From: DATNPH01 sp036703315
Lineage (GTDB): Bacteria > Cyanobacteriota > Cyanobacteriia > Cyanobacteriales > Coleofasciculaceae
Direction of reading: 5' to 3'
DNA: 58,296 nt
NCBI GenBank assembly: GCA_036703315.1
Contig: DATNPH010000210.1
Coordinates: 1-58,296, forward strand
A program made the translations under genes and the position numbers. The notes beneath the pieces were generated by a model. The model was not told the origin of the DNA and did no database searches. It saw only the letters and a list, made by a program, of their open reading frames with translations. Positions 9,037 through 18,269 of this stretch are shown here, piece by piece. Position 1 is the stretch's first letter; each line of letters opens with the position of its first letter.

Positions 9037-10266
9037 ATGCTGCAAGCGGAACAGATATTACATGAGCGCTACCAGCTCAAGCAGAAACTGGGACACAATG
9101 CAGGGCGTCAAACTTGGCTAGCAGACGATTTGCTTGGTGTCCCGACACAACGGGTGATTGTAAAACTGCTGGCTTTTGGTGGTGACGTGCAGTGGGACGA
9201 TTTGAAACTGTTTGAGCGAGAATCGCAAATCCTTCAACAGCTCAATCATCCTCGGATTCCCAAGTATCATGATTATTTTCACATTGATGAGCGATCGCTA
9301 ATGTTTGGTTTAGTCCACGAGTATATACCTGGCTCATCACTCAAGGAACAAATCAAACAGGGCAAGCGCTTCACTGAGGAGCAAGTTCGCCAAGTCGCTA
9401 GAGATATTCTGAAAATTCTAGAGTTTCTGCATCAGCTGCATCCATGCGTGCTGCATCGCGACATTAAACCCAGTAATCTCATCTGGGGCGAGGATAATCA
9501 GATTTATCTAGTGGATTTCGGTGCCGTGCAGGATCGTGCCTATCAAGAGGGAACAACATTCACCGTAGTGGGAACCTATGGCTATGCAGCGATGGAACAG
9601 TTTGGCGGTAGGGCTGTTCCGGCATCCGACCTTTATGCCTTAGGTGCGACATTAATTCATTTACTTACGGGTATTTCACCGGCTGACTTACCGCAACGAA
9701 ATTTACGAATTTGTTTTCAAGATCGGGTAAGCCTCACTCCAAGGTTCGTCAGGTGGATTGAGAAACTGACCGAACCTGCGCCAGAGCAACGCTTCCAGAA
9801 TGCTTCCTCTGCGCTCTCTGCTCTAGAATCAGGCATAGTACTCTACACAACTACAGACAGTAGAGACGTAGCCTTCGGGAACGGATCTGCCGAACTACCG
9901 GAACATGTCTACTTTGAACCAGCCGTACCCGCTAACAATTCTGGGCATGGCAATCTATTTGATTCCTCCGTGCTAGTACCCGATGAAATCAAGGGCTGGA
10001 ATTGGGGAGCTTTTTTATTGCCTTGGCTGTGGCCGCTCACAAATCACGTTTGGATTGGACTTTCCTCATGGGTACCCAGTTACAGTTGGATGGGGGTAGT
10101 GGCACTCTCATTGGGTCGGATGGGCAATGAATGGGCTTGGAGAAGCAGAAAATGGCGGAGTATTGAACAGTTCAAAGCCCATCAACGACGCTGGACAATT
10201 GCCGGACTTTGTTTTTGGGCACTAGTAATTATCTCATGGCTTCCGCGTATCCTATATAGGCTTTAG
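9037..10266 (+). CDS. Hanks-type Ser/Thr protein kinase with C-terminal membrane region
   Basis: Eukaryotic-like protein kinase. Counting from the chosen start, the ATP-binding Lys is in VIVKLL (about residue 43), the catalytic loop is HRDIKPSN (140-147) and the metal-binding motif is DFG (160-162), followed by GTYGYAAMEQF in the activation/APE region. The glycine loop is weak (LGHNAGRQTW). After the kinase comes a linker, then a hydrophobic C-terminal domain (WNWGAFLLPWLWPL, TIAGLCFWALVIISWL) expected to sit in the membrane. The ATG at 9037 has GAGGGCGAG just upstream; the frame can be extended to a TTG at 8956, but that runs into tandem repeats. Its stop overlaps the stop of the convergent gene. 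Confidence 0.88.
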   Translation: MLQAEQILHERYQLKQKLGHNAGRQTWLADDLLGVPTQRVIVKLLAFGGDVQWDDLKLFERESQILQQLNHPRIPKYHDYFHIDERSLMFGLVHEYIPGSSLKEQIKQGKRFTEEQVRQVARDILKILEFLHQLHPCVLHRDIKPSNLIWGEDNQIYLVDFGAVQDRAYQEGTTFTVVGTYGYAAMEQFGGRAVPASDLYALGATLIHLLTGISPADLPQRNLRICFQDRVSLTPRFVRWIEKLTEPAPEQRFQNASSALSALESGIVLYTTTDSRDVAFGNGSAELPEHVYFEPAVPANNSGHGNLFDSSVLVPDEIKGWNWGAFLLPWLWPLTNHVWIGLSSWVPSYSWMGVVALSLGRMGNEWAWRSRKWRSIEQFKAHQRRWTIAGLCFWALVIISWLPRILYRL

Positions 10267-12572
10267 CCGATCGCCGCCTGGGTCGTCAAAGGAACAGAAG
10301 CATGAACTAGGGTTAAAAGAGGACCAGCCTGATCGGTACCATTAACAGCTAGGTCACTATGGCACAGGTAAACCCGCTCACCAGCACGACCTAATAAATC
10401 GTGCAAAATCCGCTGCAACCGTTGATTATCCGCGTTGATTTTGTCCTCCTCTGTCCAGGGGTGTCCTGACCACTGCTTGAGAAATAAGGTTGCCCCGAAA
10501 AGAGTGGCGGCACCGCCTTTGTTCCACAGAGGGGAACCGGCATCGAGCCAGAAGTGCCAACGGTGGAAGCGGCGACTGGCGCGGTATTGAAAGATAGTTG
10601 CCAACGTTACGGCACCCCCATCAGTTGGGGTAAGACGGCGGACAGGGTAGGGATTGGCGGTAACGGTGCCACGACGTAGCAGCCCAATGAATTGGGCGAT
10701 TGTCGTGTGGGCGGGAGTACCGGCTCTCGTCCCCGTTGAAGGTTGTCGGTTAGTTGGGGTTGGCGGTTGTAAGTTCGTCGCTGGCAGGTTATCTTGGGGC
10801 TTTCCAGCCTGTAATCCTTCAACCTTCGACTCTTGACGTAGGCGTGTGTCAACTTCCCAGTAGTGTTGAGCGGTTTCCATCAGTTCCCGCAGTGCCGCTA
10901 ATTGATCATAGGGGAGCTGACTACCATTCCACAAAAATTTCTGAATGGCTCGGTCGAGTACTGCTACACAGGAGGGGATTAGATGCTGTTGTTGTTGCGA
11001 TCGCTGCACCTCTAACCATTGCACAATTTCGGTGTAAGCCGCTGTCGCCCGATGCCCTAAGCGATCCCAACGGGAAAAAGACTCAACGGGCAGTAAGCGG
11101 GGTTGTTCAGGGTCAGGGGTATAGCAGTAGTCGGCTAATAAGCCAGCACGAACTGGGTCGATGTGGGGTGTATATACAGAGGAAGCAGAGAAGGACGTTT
11201 TTGACTCAGATGCTGATAAAGAACCCTCCTCTCCTTGCACTTCTACTCTCGAATCCTCTTGCCTACAACTGAGGACAACCAGCATTTCCGCTATCGCCTC
11301 TCGGTCTACCAAGCGACCTAAACCGGGATAAACCAGTGCCAGCAGGGTTAGCAGTGCTCGAATCATCGGTGAACTGATCAGCGGGCGTTGGTCGTTGAGT
11401 GGCTCTATAGTAATGCCATGTTTAGTAAGGATATCTGTAAGGGCATAGCGGGCGATCGCATCTAAACCCGGGGCGATAACGGCAATCTCACTAGGCTGCA
11501 CTTGCCCAGATTTCACCCCTTCAATAATGATCTCAGCTGTCTGCCGTAATACAGCAGCACGGGAGGTGGTTTGAATGGATACTACAGACTCTGGTAAACC
11601 TGTTAGAAACAAGGGGTTACTGACTAATTCCACCACTACCTCTCCCAATGCACCTGCCAAACAGCCAATGGGTGGCGTATCCAAAGTTTCTACTTGGCAG
11701 CGTGATGCTAAACCCTCAAGATAACTAGGGTCAGCATTAAGACCCAAGCGTACTTTCCCATTCGGATTGTAAGCAAAGGCTCCAACAGCTCCTTGATCTA
11801 AGAGAAAATCAAATAAGTCTCGCGCGATCGCTGGGTAATCATCCACATCATCCGCTAGCACTGCCCGGTAACGCTGCTTCAAATGTTGCTGATACGTTGG
11901 ATCAGGCAAGAGGTGACGCCAATACAGTTCACAAATAATTCCATACGTCAGCAATCCCCGCTCCAGACACCACCTCCGCCAGTCCAAGAGCAACTGCCCC
12001 ACACACTCCCACTGTTCCGGCGTCCCTTCCTCCTCAAGAAGTCCTTGTTGAAGCAGGCTAGAAATGTCCTCAGTCTGTGTTCCACTCACAGCTGCCAACT
12101 GCAACAAATCTAGGATGCGACGAACTTTTGTGTATTCATCCACCCCTGGCAGCAGTAAATTCCTATTTTCTAACTCTGAGTGCCACAACTGGGTTGCTAA
12201 CTCCTGCTCAGTTTCTGGACGCAGTCGTAGCGGAAACTGTGCCCTCAGATTCAACCGCTGAATTAACAACGGCCAAAATAACATCACCTCATCCTGAAAA
12301 AAACCTAAAGGTGTCTTAGCAAGAATAGGATACCGTCCCTGGATTGCCGTTGTTAGCGCAGCCGCCAAATCACGGCGATTATCATCGTTAGCCGCAAACA
12401 CTAAAATTGCAGGAGCTGTTCTACGATCACGACGGGTGCTGCGCCAACTTGGGGGGGCAATCTGGTTTGATCTGCCCAGTCCCACTTCAACCCATTGCTT
12501 AAACTGACTTACAAGGCGAGTTGACTTGCCAGTACGAGTTGACCCAGTTATCCAGATTGAATCAGAACGCAC
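10263..12572 (-). CDS. AddB/UvrD-like P-loop protein (cyanobacterial recombinase-family)
   Basis: A 769-residue protein with an N-terminal Walker A motif (WITGSTRTGKSTRL), a DExx-like Walker B (AVLADDVDDYP) and C-terminal helicase-like segments (QTAEIIIEGVKSGQVQPSEIAVIAPG). The layout resembles UvrD superfamily proteins of the AddB/RexB type, and homologues in cyanobacteria are usually labelled only as recombinase family. No clear PD-(D/E)XK nuclease site or Fe-S cysteine set was found. The segment around residues 590-640 is low complexity (PPTPTNRQPSTGT). A role in DNA recombination or end processing is inferred from the fold only. The gene is convergent with the kinase, the two stops overlapping by two bases. 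Confidence 0.6.
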   Translation of the reverse strand: MRSDSIWITGSTRTGKSTRLVSQFKQWVEVGLGRSNQIAPPSWRSTRRDRRTAPAILVFAANDDNRRDLAAALTTAIQGRYPILAKTPLGFFQDEVMLFWPLLIQRLNLRAQFPLRLRPETEQELATQLWHSELENRNLLLPGVDEYTKVRRILDLLQLAAVSGTQTEDISSLLQQGLLEEEGTPEQWECVGQLLLDWRRWCLERGLLTYGIICELYWRHLLPDPTYQQHLKQRYRAVLADDVDDYPAIARDLFDFLLDQGAVGAFAYNPNGKVRLGLNADPSYLEGLASRCQVETLDTPPIGCLAGALGEVVVELVSNPLFLTGLPESVVSIQTTSRAAVLRQTAEIIIEGVKSGQVQPSEIAVIAPGLDAIARYALTDILTKHGITIEPLNDQRPLISSPMIRALLTLLALVYPGLGRLVDREAIAEMLVVLSCRQEDSRVEVQGEEGSLSASESKTSFSASSVYTPHIDPVRAGLLADYCYTPDPEQPRLLPVESFSRWDRLGHRATAAYTEIVQWLEVQRSQQQQHLIPSCVAVLDRAIQKFLWNGSQLPYDQLAALRELMETAQHYWEVDTRLRQESKVEGLQAGKPQDNLPATNLQPPTPTNRQPSTGTRAGTPAHTTIAQFIGLLRRGTVTANPYPVRRLTPTDGGAVTLATIFQYRASRRFHRWHFWLDAGSPLWNKGGAATLFGATLFLKQWSGHPWTEEDKINADNQRLQRILHDLLGRAGERVYLCHSDLAVNGTDQAGPLLTLVHASVPLTTQAAIG

Positions 12573-12687
12573 GAGTTCTCCTTTAATTAATTTGTTAATA
12601 TACTACGTACACAATCTTTAAGTTTTCCACGTAGTTGGGTGCCAAAGCCCAGCCTAAATAATTTTTCTTGTAATACAAGTTATTCCA

Positions 12688-14064
12688 ATGAGTTTAAGAA
12701 GTCTATTTCGCACTGCTAATCAATGGTTCTCGGATACTCCTGAGAGAGCCTTAGATCAAGCCTATAGAGCAGCTTTAATGATTAAAGCTATTGAAGATGA
12801 ACACTTTAATGGTAAAAAAATCTCTATAAATTCTGGTACCTACAGTGACAGCGTTATTTCCTATTTTGAGGCAGATCTTAAAAAATACTTAAATATCATC
12901 AAGGTTAGACTTGCAGAATTTAAGAGCTGTCGTTCCGTTTTCAAGTCTGCTCCAAGACGAATTGGTATTACGGATGTAGAAACAATTGGTAACCCGGCTC
13001 AATCCTATGCAATAGCTTTTAATGAACGACAGTCAATTATTATTGAAAAATTAAACTTCATTGATGAGATAGTAGCCAAATACTCAGAAAAAAAACCTGT
13101 AGCTTCAGCTTCCTTGGTTCCGCTATCTCAAAAGCAGGAAAATCAAATTATTAAATCTGACTTTAATCAAGCTCTTAATAGTCTTGATGACCCCGCTAGC
13201 GATCCAGAGTCTTTGCAAAGAGATGTAGTAACCAAGAATGGGGTAGTACAGGATATTGACTCAGTAGCAGGTAAAACTGGTGTACTACCAAGGTCAATTT
13301 TAAGAACATTTAGTAGACTTCAGGAGGAATTAGATCCGAAAGCAGAAGAGAAAATTATCAAGAATTTCCGTAATTCTAAAATTAAAACGATAATTTCTCT
13401 TAAGTTTATATTGACTTTGATTATTGTTCCTATTTTAACTCATCAGATTGCGAAAACTTTCCTAATTGGTCCAGTTGTGGATCACTATAGGAATGACAGA
13501 GAAGTCGGTGTTTTTTTGAATCTTGATCTGGAAGAAGAGGCTTTCGTCGAATTAAAGAGATTTGAAGAAGAACTGAAATTTAAAAACTTACTGGGTTTAA
13601 TTCCAGAATTACCCAAAGAAGAGTTAGAAAAGCGGGTTAAGGAGAAAGCCACTGAAATTGCTGAGGACTATCGTGATAAAGGGAGCAGTGCTATTAAAAA
13701 TATCTTCGCCGATTTACTATCATTGATAGCTTTTGGTGTAGTTATCTTTATCAGCAGGCAAGAGATTGTAATTCTAAAATCCTTTATGGATGATCTGGTT
13801 TATGGTCTCAGCGATAGCGCCAAGGCTTTTATCATTATTCTGTTTACTGATATATTCGTAGGATTCCACTCTCCTCACGGTTGGGAAGTCATTTTGTCAG
13901 GTATATCAAAACATCTAGGGTTACCAGAAAACCAGAACTTTATATTTTTGTTTATTGCGACATTTCCAGTTATTCTGGATTCAGTATTTAAGTATTGGAT
14001 TTTCCGCTATCTAAATCGAGTATCTCCTTCTGCGGTGGCTACCTACCGGAATATGAATGAGTAA
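12688..14064 (+). CDS. pxcA: Proton extrusion protein PxcA (CotA/CemA family)
   Basis: Membrane protein required for light-induced proton extrusion in cyanobacteria, homologous to chloroplast CemA. The N-terminal half is hydrophilic and characteristic (MSLRSLFRTANQWF, PERALDQAYRAALMIKAIED, EADLKKYLNIIKVRLAEFK). The C-terminal half has about four membrane segments (IISLKFILTLIIVPILTHQI; FADLLSLIAFGVVIFI; FIIILFTDIFVGFHSPHGW; NFIFLFIATFPVILDSVF) ending in a conserved FRYLNRVSPSAVATYRNMNE. At 458 residues it matches the long cyanobacterial form. It appears monocistronic. Confidence 0.93.
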   Translation: MSLRSLFRTANQWFSDTPERALDQAYRAALMIKAIEDEHFNGKKISINSGTYSDSVISYFEADLKKYLNIIKVRLAEFKSCRSVFKSAPRRIGITDVETIGNPAQSYAIAFNERQSIIIEKLNFIDEIVAKYSEKKPVASASLVPLSQKQENQIIKSDFNQALNSLDDPASDPESLQRDVVTKNGVVQDIDSVAGKTGVLPRSILRTFSRLQEELDPKAEEKIIKNFRNSKIKTIISLKFILTLIIVPILTHQIAKTFLIGPVVDHYRNDREVGVFLNLDLEEEAFVELKRFEEELKFKNLLGLIPELPKEELEKRVKEKATEIAEDYRDKGSSAIKNIFADLLSLIAFGVVIFISRQEIVILKSFMDDLVYGLSDSAKAFIIILFTDIFVGFHSPHGWEVILSGISKHLGLPENQNFIFLFIATFPVILDSVFKYWIFRYLNRVSPSAVATYRNMNE

Positions 14065-14245
14065 GCTACTCGCTCCACCAACAAAAGAACTTCTGCTACC
14101 TGATTCGGCAACAATATTGTTTATCTATAAGCTAATTTCCCTGCAAGTCTTGTAGTAAAGCTTAACAGGGATACAAACTAGGAGAATGATTGATTGAATA
14201 AAAACCTAATTAGTTAAAGCAGAATGATTTTTGATTAAACTTCAG

Positions 14246-14515
14246 TTATTCCTCTAAAGATTCAAGAACACCTAATTCCTGACAAGGAATAATATTGCTG
14301 ACAACATCACTGATTTGAATTTCTATTTTTGCTTCTGGGAGAGATTCAAAAAATAGACGCTGACCAGGAAAAACAATCCGCTCAAAATCCACTTCAGAAC
14401 TATTGCTAAACCGGATAATTTGAATTTGATTGGTGGCATTAATATAGAAGCAAAGAATTCGATGATCGCCTTCAGAATTAATGGCTCCCTGGGAGAGCGC
14501 GGCTGTTGAAGTCAT
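14246..14515 (-). CDS. DUF1830 family protein
   Basis: An 89-residue protein of the cyanobacterial DUF1830 family. The recognisable core is ILCFYINATNQIQIIRF followed by a predicted beta-rich segment (VDFERIVFPGQRLFFESLPEA) and a C-terminal IEIQISD. The function is unknown. It has no membrane segment or signal peptide. It stands alone, with a long spacer upstream that contains unusual complementary blocks. Confidence 0.75.
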   Translation of the reverse strand: MTSTAALSQGAINSEGDHRILCFYINATNQIQIIRFSNSSEVDFERIVFPGQRLFFESLPEAKIEIQISDVVSNIIPCQELGVLESLEE

Positions 14516-14977
14516 AGTTATGAGTTATAAAGGCAGGAAGTAACCTGGGAGATACCTAAACACAAGTGGGATAGCATTGGAGCATGAAGACATCAAGCGA
14601 GCGCTATCGATTCAGACCATTTACCATCCTGCCGGAACTCCCAGGAATTGCTTGGGCTCTTTAGGTATGTTGCATATATAAAGAATACCTAGTTCTATTT
14701 CTGTGTTACTTCTGCCTGAGGAATAGAGTTATGTTAAGTTTGCCTGTAACCTTGGAAACAACTTAGGTTTAGAAACTCTTACTAATTAGCTGTGTAATTG
14801 TATGGAATCTATAGCTGTTGGAGCCTAAAAATGCCATTTCAGTGCCCTACCATGCTAGATAAAGCGAAGCCGCTATAAGTATCAATTTTCCTGGAGTTAA
14901 TCAGGCTAAAAATGTAGCCACTCTGATTTTCCTATGAATATTTCATCATACAAGCATCAAAAGTGGGAGGAAGATTT
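14516..14977. other. Spacer with three complementary blocks in collinear order
   Basis: GGCAGGA (14532-14538), CCTGGGAG (14544-14551) and ATACCTAAA (14552-14560) have perfect reverse complements at 14627-14633, 14638-14645 and 14660-14668, in the same order rather than mirrored. They cannot all pair as one nested hairpin, so they suggest alternative or pseudoknotted folding. No ORF is convincing in the rest of the spacer. Confidence 0.45.
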
Positions 14978-15187
14978 ATGAGTGTGAATTTGATGACTAC
15001 ACCTAAGTTTATTAGGGATGAGATGGTGCGCTATGCAGGAGCTGTAGGCAGGATCAAAAACTACCAATCGAATTCAAATACACGGAGTTATGCAGTCGAG
15101 ATGCAGATGGGTCCGGCACCAGATTTTGGTAGAGTAGGCAGTGAGACAACGGTCTTTGTGGATGAAGCAGACCTTCAAAAGTATTGA
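14978..15187 (+). CDS. Small conserved cyanobacterial protein
   Basis: A 69-residue protein from the ATG at 14978 (MSVNLMTTPKF), with GGGAGGAAG as a good ribosome site just upstream; an earlier in-frame start at 14963 would include the ribosome site. The sequence (FIRDEMVRYAGAVGRIKNY, AVEMQMGPAPDFG, TTVFVDEADLQKY) looks like a small beta-barrel or SH3-like fold. I do not know a function. It is convergent with the acetyltransferase, with only four bases between their ends. Confidence 0.6.
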   Translation: MSVNLMTTPKFIRDEMVRYAGAVGRIKNYQSNSNTRSYAVEMQMGPAPDFGRVGSETTVFVDEADLQKY

Positions 15188-15191
15188 CCCG

Positions 15192-15812
15192 TTACTGTTG
15201 CATTTGCCGTTGATAGCGCGGGTGTGCGGGTGTACCCCAGCAAACCTGTTGGGCGGGAATATTGCCGAAAACACTGCTACGGGCACCAATTACGGCATTG
15301 GCACCAATTTGGACACCTGGGGCAATGAAGCAGTCTGTAGCAATCCAGACACCGTTACCAATGGTAATGGGAGAGGTAATTAGACCAAAGGCGGGGTCTT
15401 GAATGTCATGACTACCCGTGCAGAGGTAGGATTTTTGAGAAATCACGCAATGACAGCCAATGCGAATTTGCTCAAGGCTGTAAAAAACAACGTCATCCCC
15501 AATCCAGCTGTAGTCGCCAATTTCTACTTTCCAAGGATAGGTGAAGCGAGCTGTGGGGCGGATGACGACGCCGATGCCAATTTTTGCGCCAAATAGCCGT
15601 AGTAGCGCTTGACGGAAGCCATTGAAGGTATGGGGACTCAAAGGGAACGCGATTGCTTGTACCAACCACCAGAGTAAGACAACCCAGCTAGGGCGTCCTC
15701 GGTCAAACCTGGATTGGTCGTATTTCCGTAAATCAACTAGAGGTGCCGTATCTAAAACTGGCAGTTTTGCTGAATCTACAGCACCGATAAATTGCCTTTC
15801 ATCTGCTTTCAT
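15192..15812 (-). CDS. WcaF-like hexapeptide O-acetyltransferase (HpsU-like)
   Basis: Acetyltransferase of the left-handed beta-helix type, close to the colanic-acid WcaF group and to the acetyltransferase of hormogonium polysaccharide loci. Residues about 95-190 carry hexapeptide repeats (IGIGVVIRPTARF, VEIGDYSWIGDDVVF, IGNGVWIATDCFIAPGVQIG) and the CHCVISQKSYLCTGSHDI segment with the likely catalytic His. The N terminus (PLVDLRKYDQSRFDRGRPSW) is typical of WcaF-like proteins. The ATG overlaps the stop of the upstream glycosyltransferase (ATGAAAG/TGA arrangement), so translation is probably coupled. The first codons come from a tandem repeat. Confidence 0.8.
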   Translation of the reverse strand: MKADERQFIGAVDSAKLPVLDTAPLVDLRKYDQSRFDRGRPSWVVLLWWLVQAIAFPLSPHTFNGFRQALLRLFGAKIGIGVVIRPTARFTYPWKVEIGDYSWIGDDVVFYSLEQIRIGCHCVISQKSYLCTGSHDIQDPAFGLITSPITIGNGVWIATDCFIAPGVQIGANAVIGARSSVFGNIPAQQVCWGTPAHPRYQRQMQQ

Positions 15813-15838
15813 CTGCTTTCATCTGCGTTTATCTGCGG
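15796..15838. repeat. 10-bp tandem repeat (GCAGATGAAA-type) at a gene junction
   Basis: Four imperfect 10-bp units span the end of the glycosyltransferase gene and the start of the acetyltransferase gene. They supply the stop codon of the first and the start codon of the second. Confidence 0.75.
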
Positions 15839-16798
15839 TTCAAAATCCCTACCTTGGTATTTTGGTAAGAAATCTACTGACTGGGGTGGCGTTACCGACT
15901 GCGTCACAGGAACATTCAGTTGACCACCAAACTTACGCAATTCATAGAGCTTGACACCAATTTGATACTCATACTGACTTAATAAACGTCCATATATGTA
16001 GCCCGCTTTTCCATCCAAAAACCCCAACCGGATAATATAAAACAAAATAAACCGTAGCGTTGGCTTAAACGGTAGCCGCACCCAGAGTGTCTTCAGAAAT
16101 CGCTTGCGCTGTACAGCATCTCCAAAAAGATTTGCGCCAATCGTGCCGGAGCCATCTTTGCCATTGAGCAGATTGAGATAGACACGAGCCTCCCAGTTAG
16201 AGTAGCGATTATGCCGCTCTAGCCAATGGTAGATGTCCCGAAAGTCTATGTGCAACATATCGTTTTTTAGATAGCTAACGGAGCCATCCAGAATAACGTG
16301 TTCATGAACTTCGTTGTCACCTGTGTTGGGAACTTCTTCAGTATTGAGGTTTTCGTAGCGACCTTTTTTGTGCTTAAACAAACGTAAGTTCCAGTCGGGA
16401 TACTTACCACCGTAACGAATCCATTGTCCTAGGAAGAAAACTTTGCGGTTGAGGTAGTAGCCGTCGTAATTGGGGTTTTGGATGGCAGTTTCTATCTCAT
16501 CCCAAAGTTCTGGGGGAATACGCTCGTCACAGTCAACTATTAGCACCCATTCATTACGGAAGGTTAGATTTTCTAAACTCCAGTTTTTCTTTTTCGGCCA
16601 GCGTCCCTTATGGTGAAATTGCACTACATTGGCACCGTAACTTTGGGCAATTTCAGATGAGCGATCGCTACTTTGAGAATCGACTACAAATATTTCATCA
16701 GCTCTCTTGACATTCTCCAAACAAGCCGGGAGGTTGGCTTCTTCGTTCTTGGCTGGAATTAAAACTGAAATGGGTATTTTGAAGGCGGTAGATGCCAT
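15809..16798 (-). CDS. Glycosyltransferase family 2 (WaaE/KdtX-like)
   Basis: A 329-residue GT-A fold glycosyltransferase. The N-terminal ISVLIPAKNEEANLPACL and ADEIFVVDSQSSDRSSEIA form the nucleotide-sugar binding region, and LIVDCDERIPPELW holds the DxD-like metal site. The pattern (WPKKKNWSLEN, YYLNRKVFFLGQWIRYGG, HEHVILDGSV) is that of the WaaE/KdtX subgroup. The C terminus continues into a tandem repeat (last residues INADESR). Its stop overlaps the acetyltransferase start, so the two probably act together in modifying an exopolysaccharide or lipopolysaccharide. Similar proteins occur in hormogonium polysaccharide gene sets, but that link is only inferred. Confidence 0.85.
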   Translation of the reverse strand: MASTAFKIPISVLIPAKNEEANLPACLENVKRADEIFVVDSQSSDRSSEIAQSYGANVVQFHHKGRWPKKKNWSLENLTFRNEWVLIVDCDERIPPELWDEIETAIQNPNYDGYYLNRKVFFLGQWIRYGGKYPDWNLRLFKHKKGRYENLNTEEVPNTGDNEVHEHVILDGSVSYLKNDMLHIDFRDIYHWLERHNRYSNWEARVYLNLLNGKDGSGTIGANLFGDAVQRKRFLKTLWVRLPFKPTLRFILFYIIRLGFLDGKAGYIYGRLLSQYEYQIGVKLYELRKFGGQLNVPVTQSVTPPQSVDFLPKYQGRDFEPQINADESR

Positions 16799-17179
16799 AA
16801 TTAATAAACCGCAATTTTGGATGAAATTCTAAGTTTTTGACTAATAGTAATGGGCTAAAAAGAGTTTTGTGGTTAAAGCTTGCTCCTGCTCTAGCAGAAT
16901 TAACTTCTTGTAGCCCGCATTCCGCACCCTGAAGTTTTATCTGTGTTGGGGACTTAGGGACTAACGATAGGAAAAGTCTTCTCAGTAGTTCATGTACTCT
17001 AAATCACTAATCCCCAATTGCTAATTCAGAAAACCCGATTCTAGCAGTTAAAGAATTGGAATGTGGAGTCAACAATCGATATAAATCGGTAGATGCAATG
17101 GATTCGAGCTTTTAATTTATAACTGTAGACAAATAATTTTTACGATCATTCGTCCATTTGGGGGATGTTCGCACAGGGT
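16799..17179. other. Intergenic spacer between two glycosyltransferase genes
   Basis: About 380 bp. No convincing ORF, RNA or long repeat was found. It probably holds the promoter of the downstream pair on the minus strand. Confidence 0.35.
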
Positions 17180-18124
17180 CTAATTACCAGGGGGCAGCTT
17201 AGCCTTTGGTGTTTTTAAGATTCCTTGAAGGGCTGCGGTTAGATAACCAATTTGACCGTAGGCATACACTAGGTTATCAAAGCGTAAGACAGGGTCACGG
17301 AAGTGTTTAACAGATTTGTATAGACCTCGCACGATTCCTTCACCTCCCCGTAACAGTTGGACAGAACCAGCGCGATCGGCAAGTTGTTCGCGGTAACATT
17401 CGCTAATGCCTTGCCACCAGCTCTGACTGAAAAACCAGACTGGTTCAAGTCGTTCTAATGCAACATTATGAGTTACCAAGGCATCTGGTAGATAGACAAC
17501 TTGCCACCCGTTCTGAAGGGCTAGTTCTGTCATTTGCAATTCTTCATTGGATAACAAATTTTTGCCGACACGACCCAGGTTGACATCAAAGCCACCTACC
17601 TGCTCTAGGAACGTTCGCCGTATTGAGTAATTTAATCCTCGTGGAGTCAAACTAGGATTTATGATCTGGACAATCGAATCACCTAAGTCATAGGCTCCCA
17701 ATGCTCCTGCCAGTTCTGATGATAACCACTCGGGAGGCGTGATGCCATCAGGCCACAAAAGAGTAACTTTACCACCAGCGATCGCTAGTTTCTCGTTGCT
17801 TTGATAGGCATTGTAAATTGTTCTGAGCCACAGGGGGCTAGCAACGGCATCATCATCAAGATAAGCCAGAATAGGTGCATGGGCTTCCTTAGCACCCGTG
17901 TTGCGTGCAATGGATAGACCAATGATGGGTTCATAAACGTAGTTTAGTCGCGGGTTGGAAAGCCGTTCTGCGACAATGTCACGGGTGCGATCGCTCGACG
18001 CATTGTCCACCACAACCACTTCATAACTGTAAAAATCCTGCTGAAGCACGCTATCAATAGCAGCACCCAGATACTCTTCACGATTGTGAGTGCAGATGAT
18101 GGCAGAAATTTGAGGGTCTGACAT
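17180..18124 (-). CDS. Glycosyltransferase family 2 (polysaccharide synthesis)
   Basis: A 314-residue GT-A glycosyltransferase. The start at 18124 (MSDPQISAIICTHNR) is chosen because the possible 37-residue extension to 18235 is of biased composition and precedes the conserved N-terminal strand. Visible motifs are SAIICTHNREEYL, VVVVDNASSDRTRDI, the DxD-like AYLDDDAVAS and a catalytic-type NEELQMTELAL. The C-terminal part (WFFSQSWWQGISECYREQL) is amphipathic and may touch the membrane. The subgroup resembles glycosyltransferases of hormogonium polysaccharide (hps) loci. Its genomic company (a second GT2 and a WcaF-like acetyltransferase) supports an exopolysaccharide role. Confidence 0.85.
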   Translation of the reverse strand: MSDPQISAIICTHNREEYLGAAIDSVLQQDFYSYEVVVVDNASSDRTRDIVAERLSNPRLNYVYEPIIGLSIARNTGAKEAHAPILAYLDDDAVASPLWLRTIYNAYQSNEKLAIAGGKVTLLWPDGITPPEWLSSELAGALGAYDLGDSIVQIINPSLTPRGLNYSIRRTFLEQVGGFDVNLGRVGKNLLSNEELQMTELALQNGWQVVYLPDALVTHNVALERLEPVWFFSQSWWQGISECYREQLADRAGSVQLLRGGEGIVRGLYKSVKHFRDPVLRFDNLVYAYGQIGYLTAALQGILKTPKAKLPPGN

Positions 18125-18269
18125 ATTGGGAAGAGGTGGGGTAGATTTCGTTGTAAGTTCGAAGCGATTAACGTTCTCCCTTTCCAACGTTCTAACGCGC
18201 CAGCCACCTAACCTGCCAGTGAGTGATATTGACAAAAAGAGCGTTAAATGCTCACTTATGAGTCTGGCT

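Noticed and set aside
16799..17179. tRNA gene suggested by a GGATTCGAGC string near 17098
   Set aside because: No acceptor stem, D-loop or anticodon arm can be built around it.
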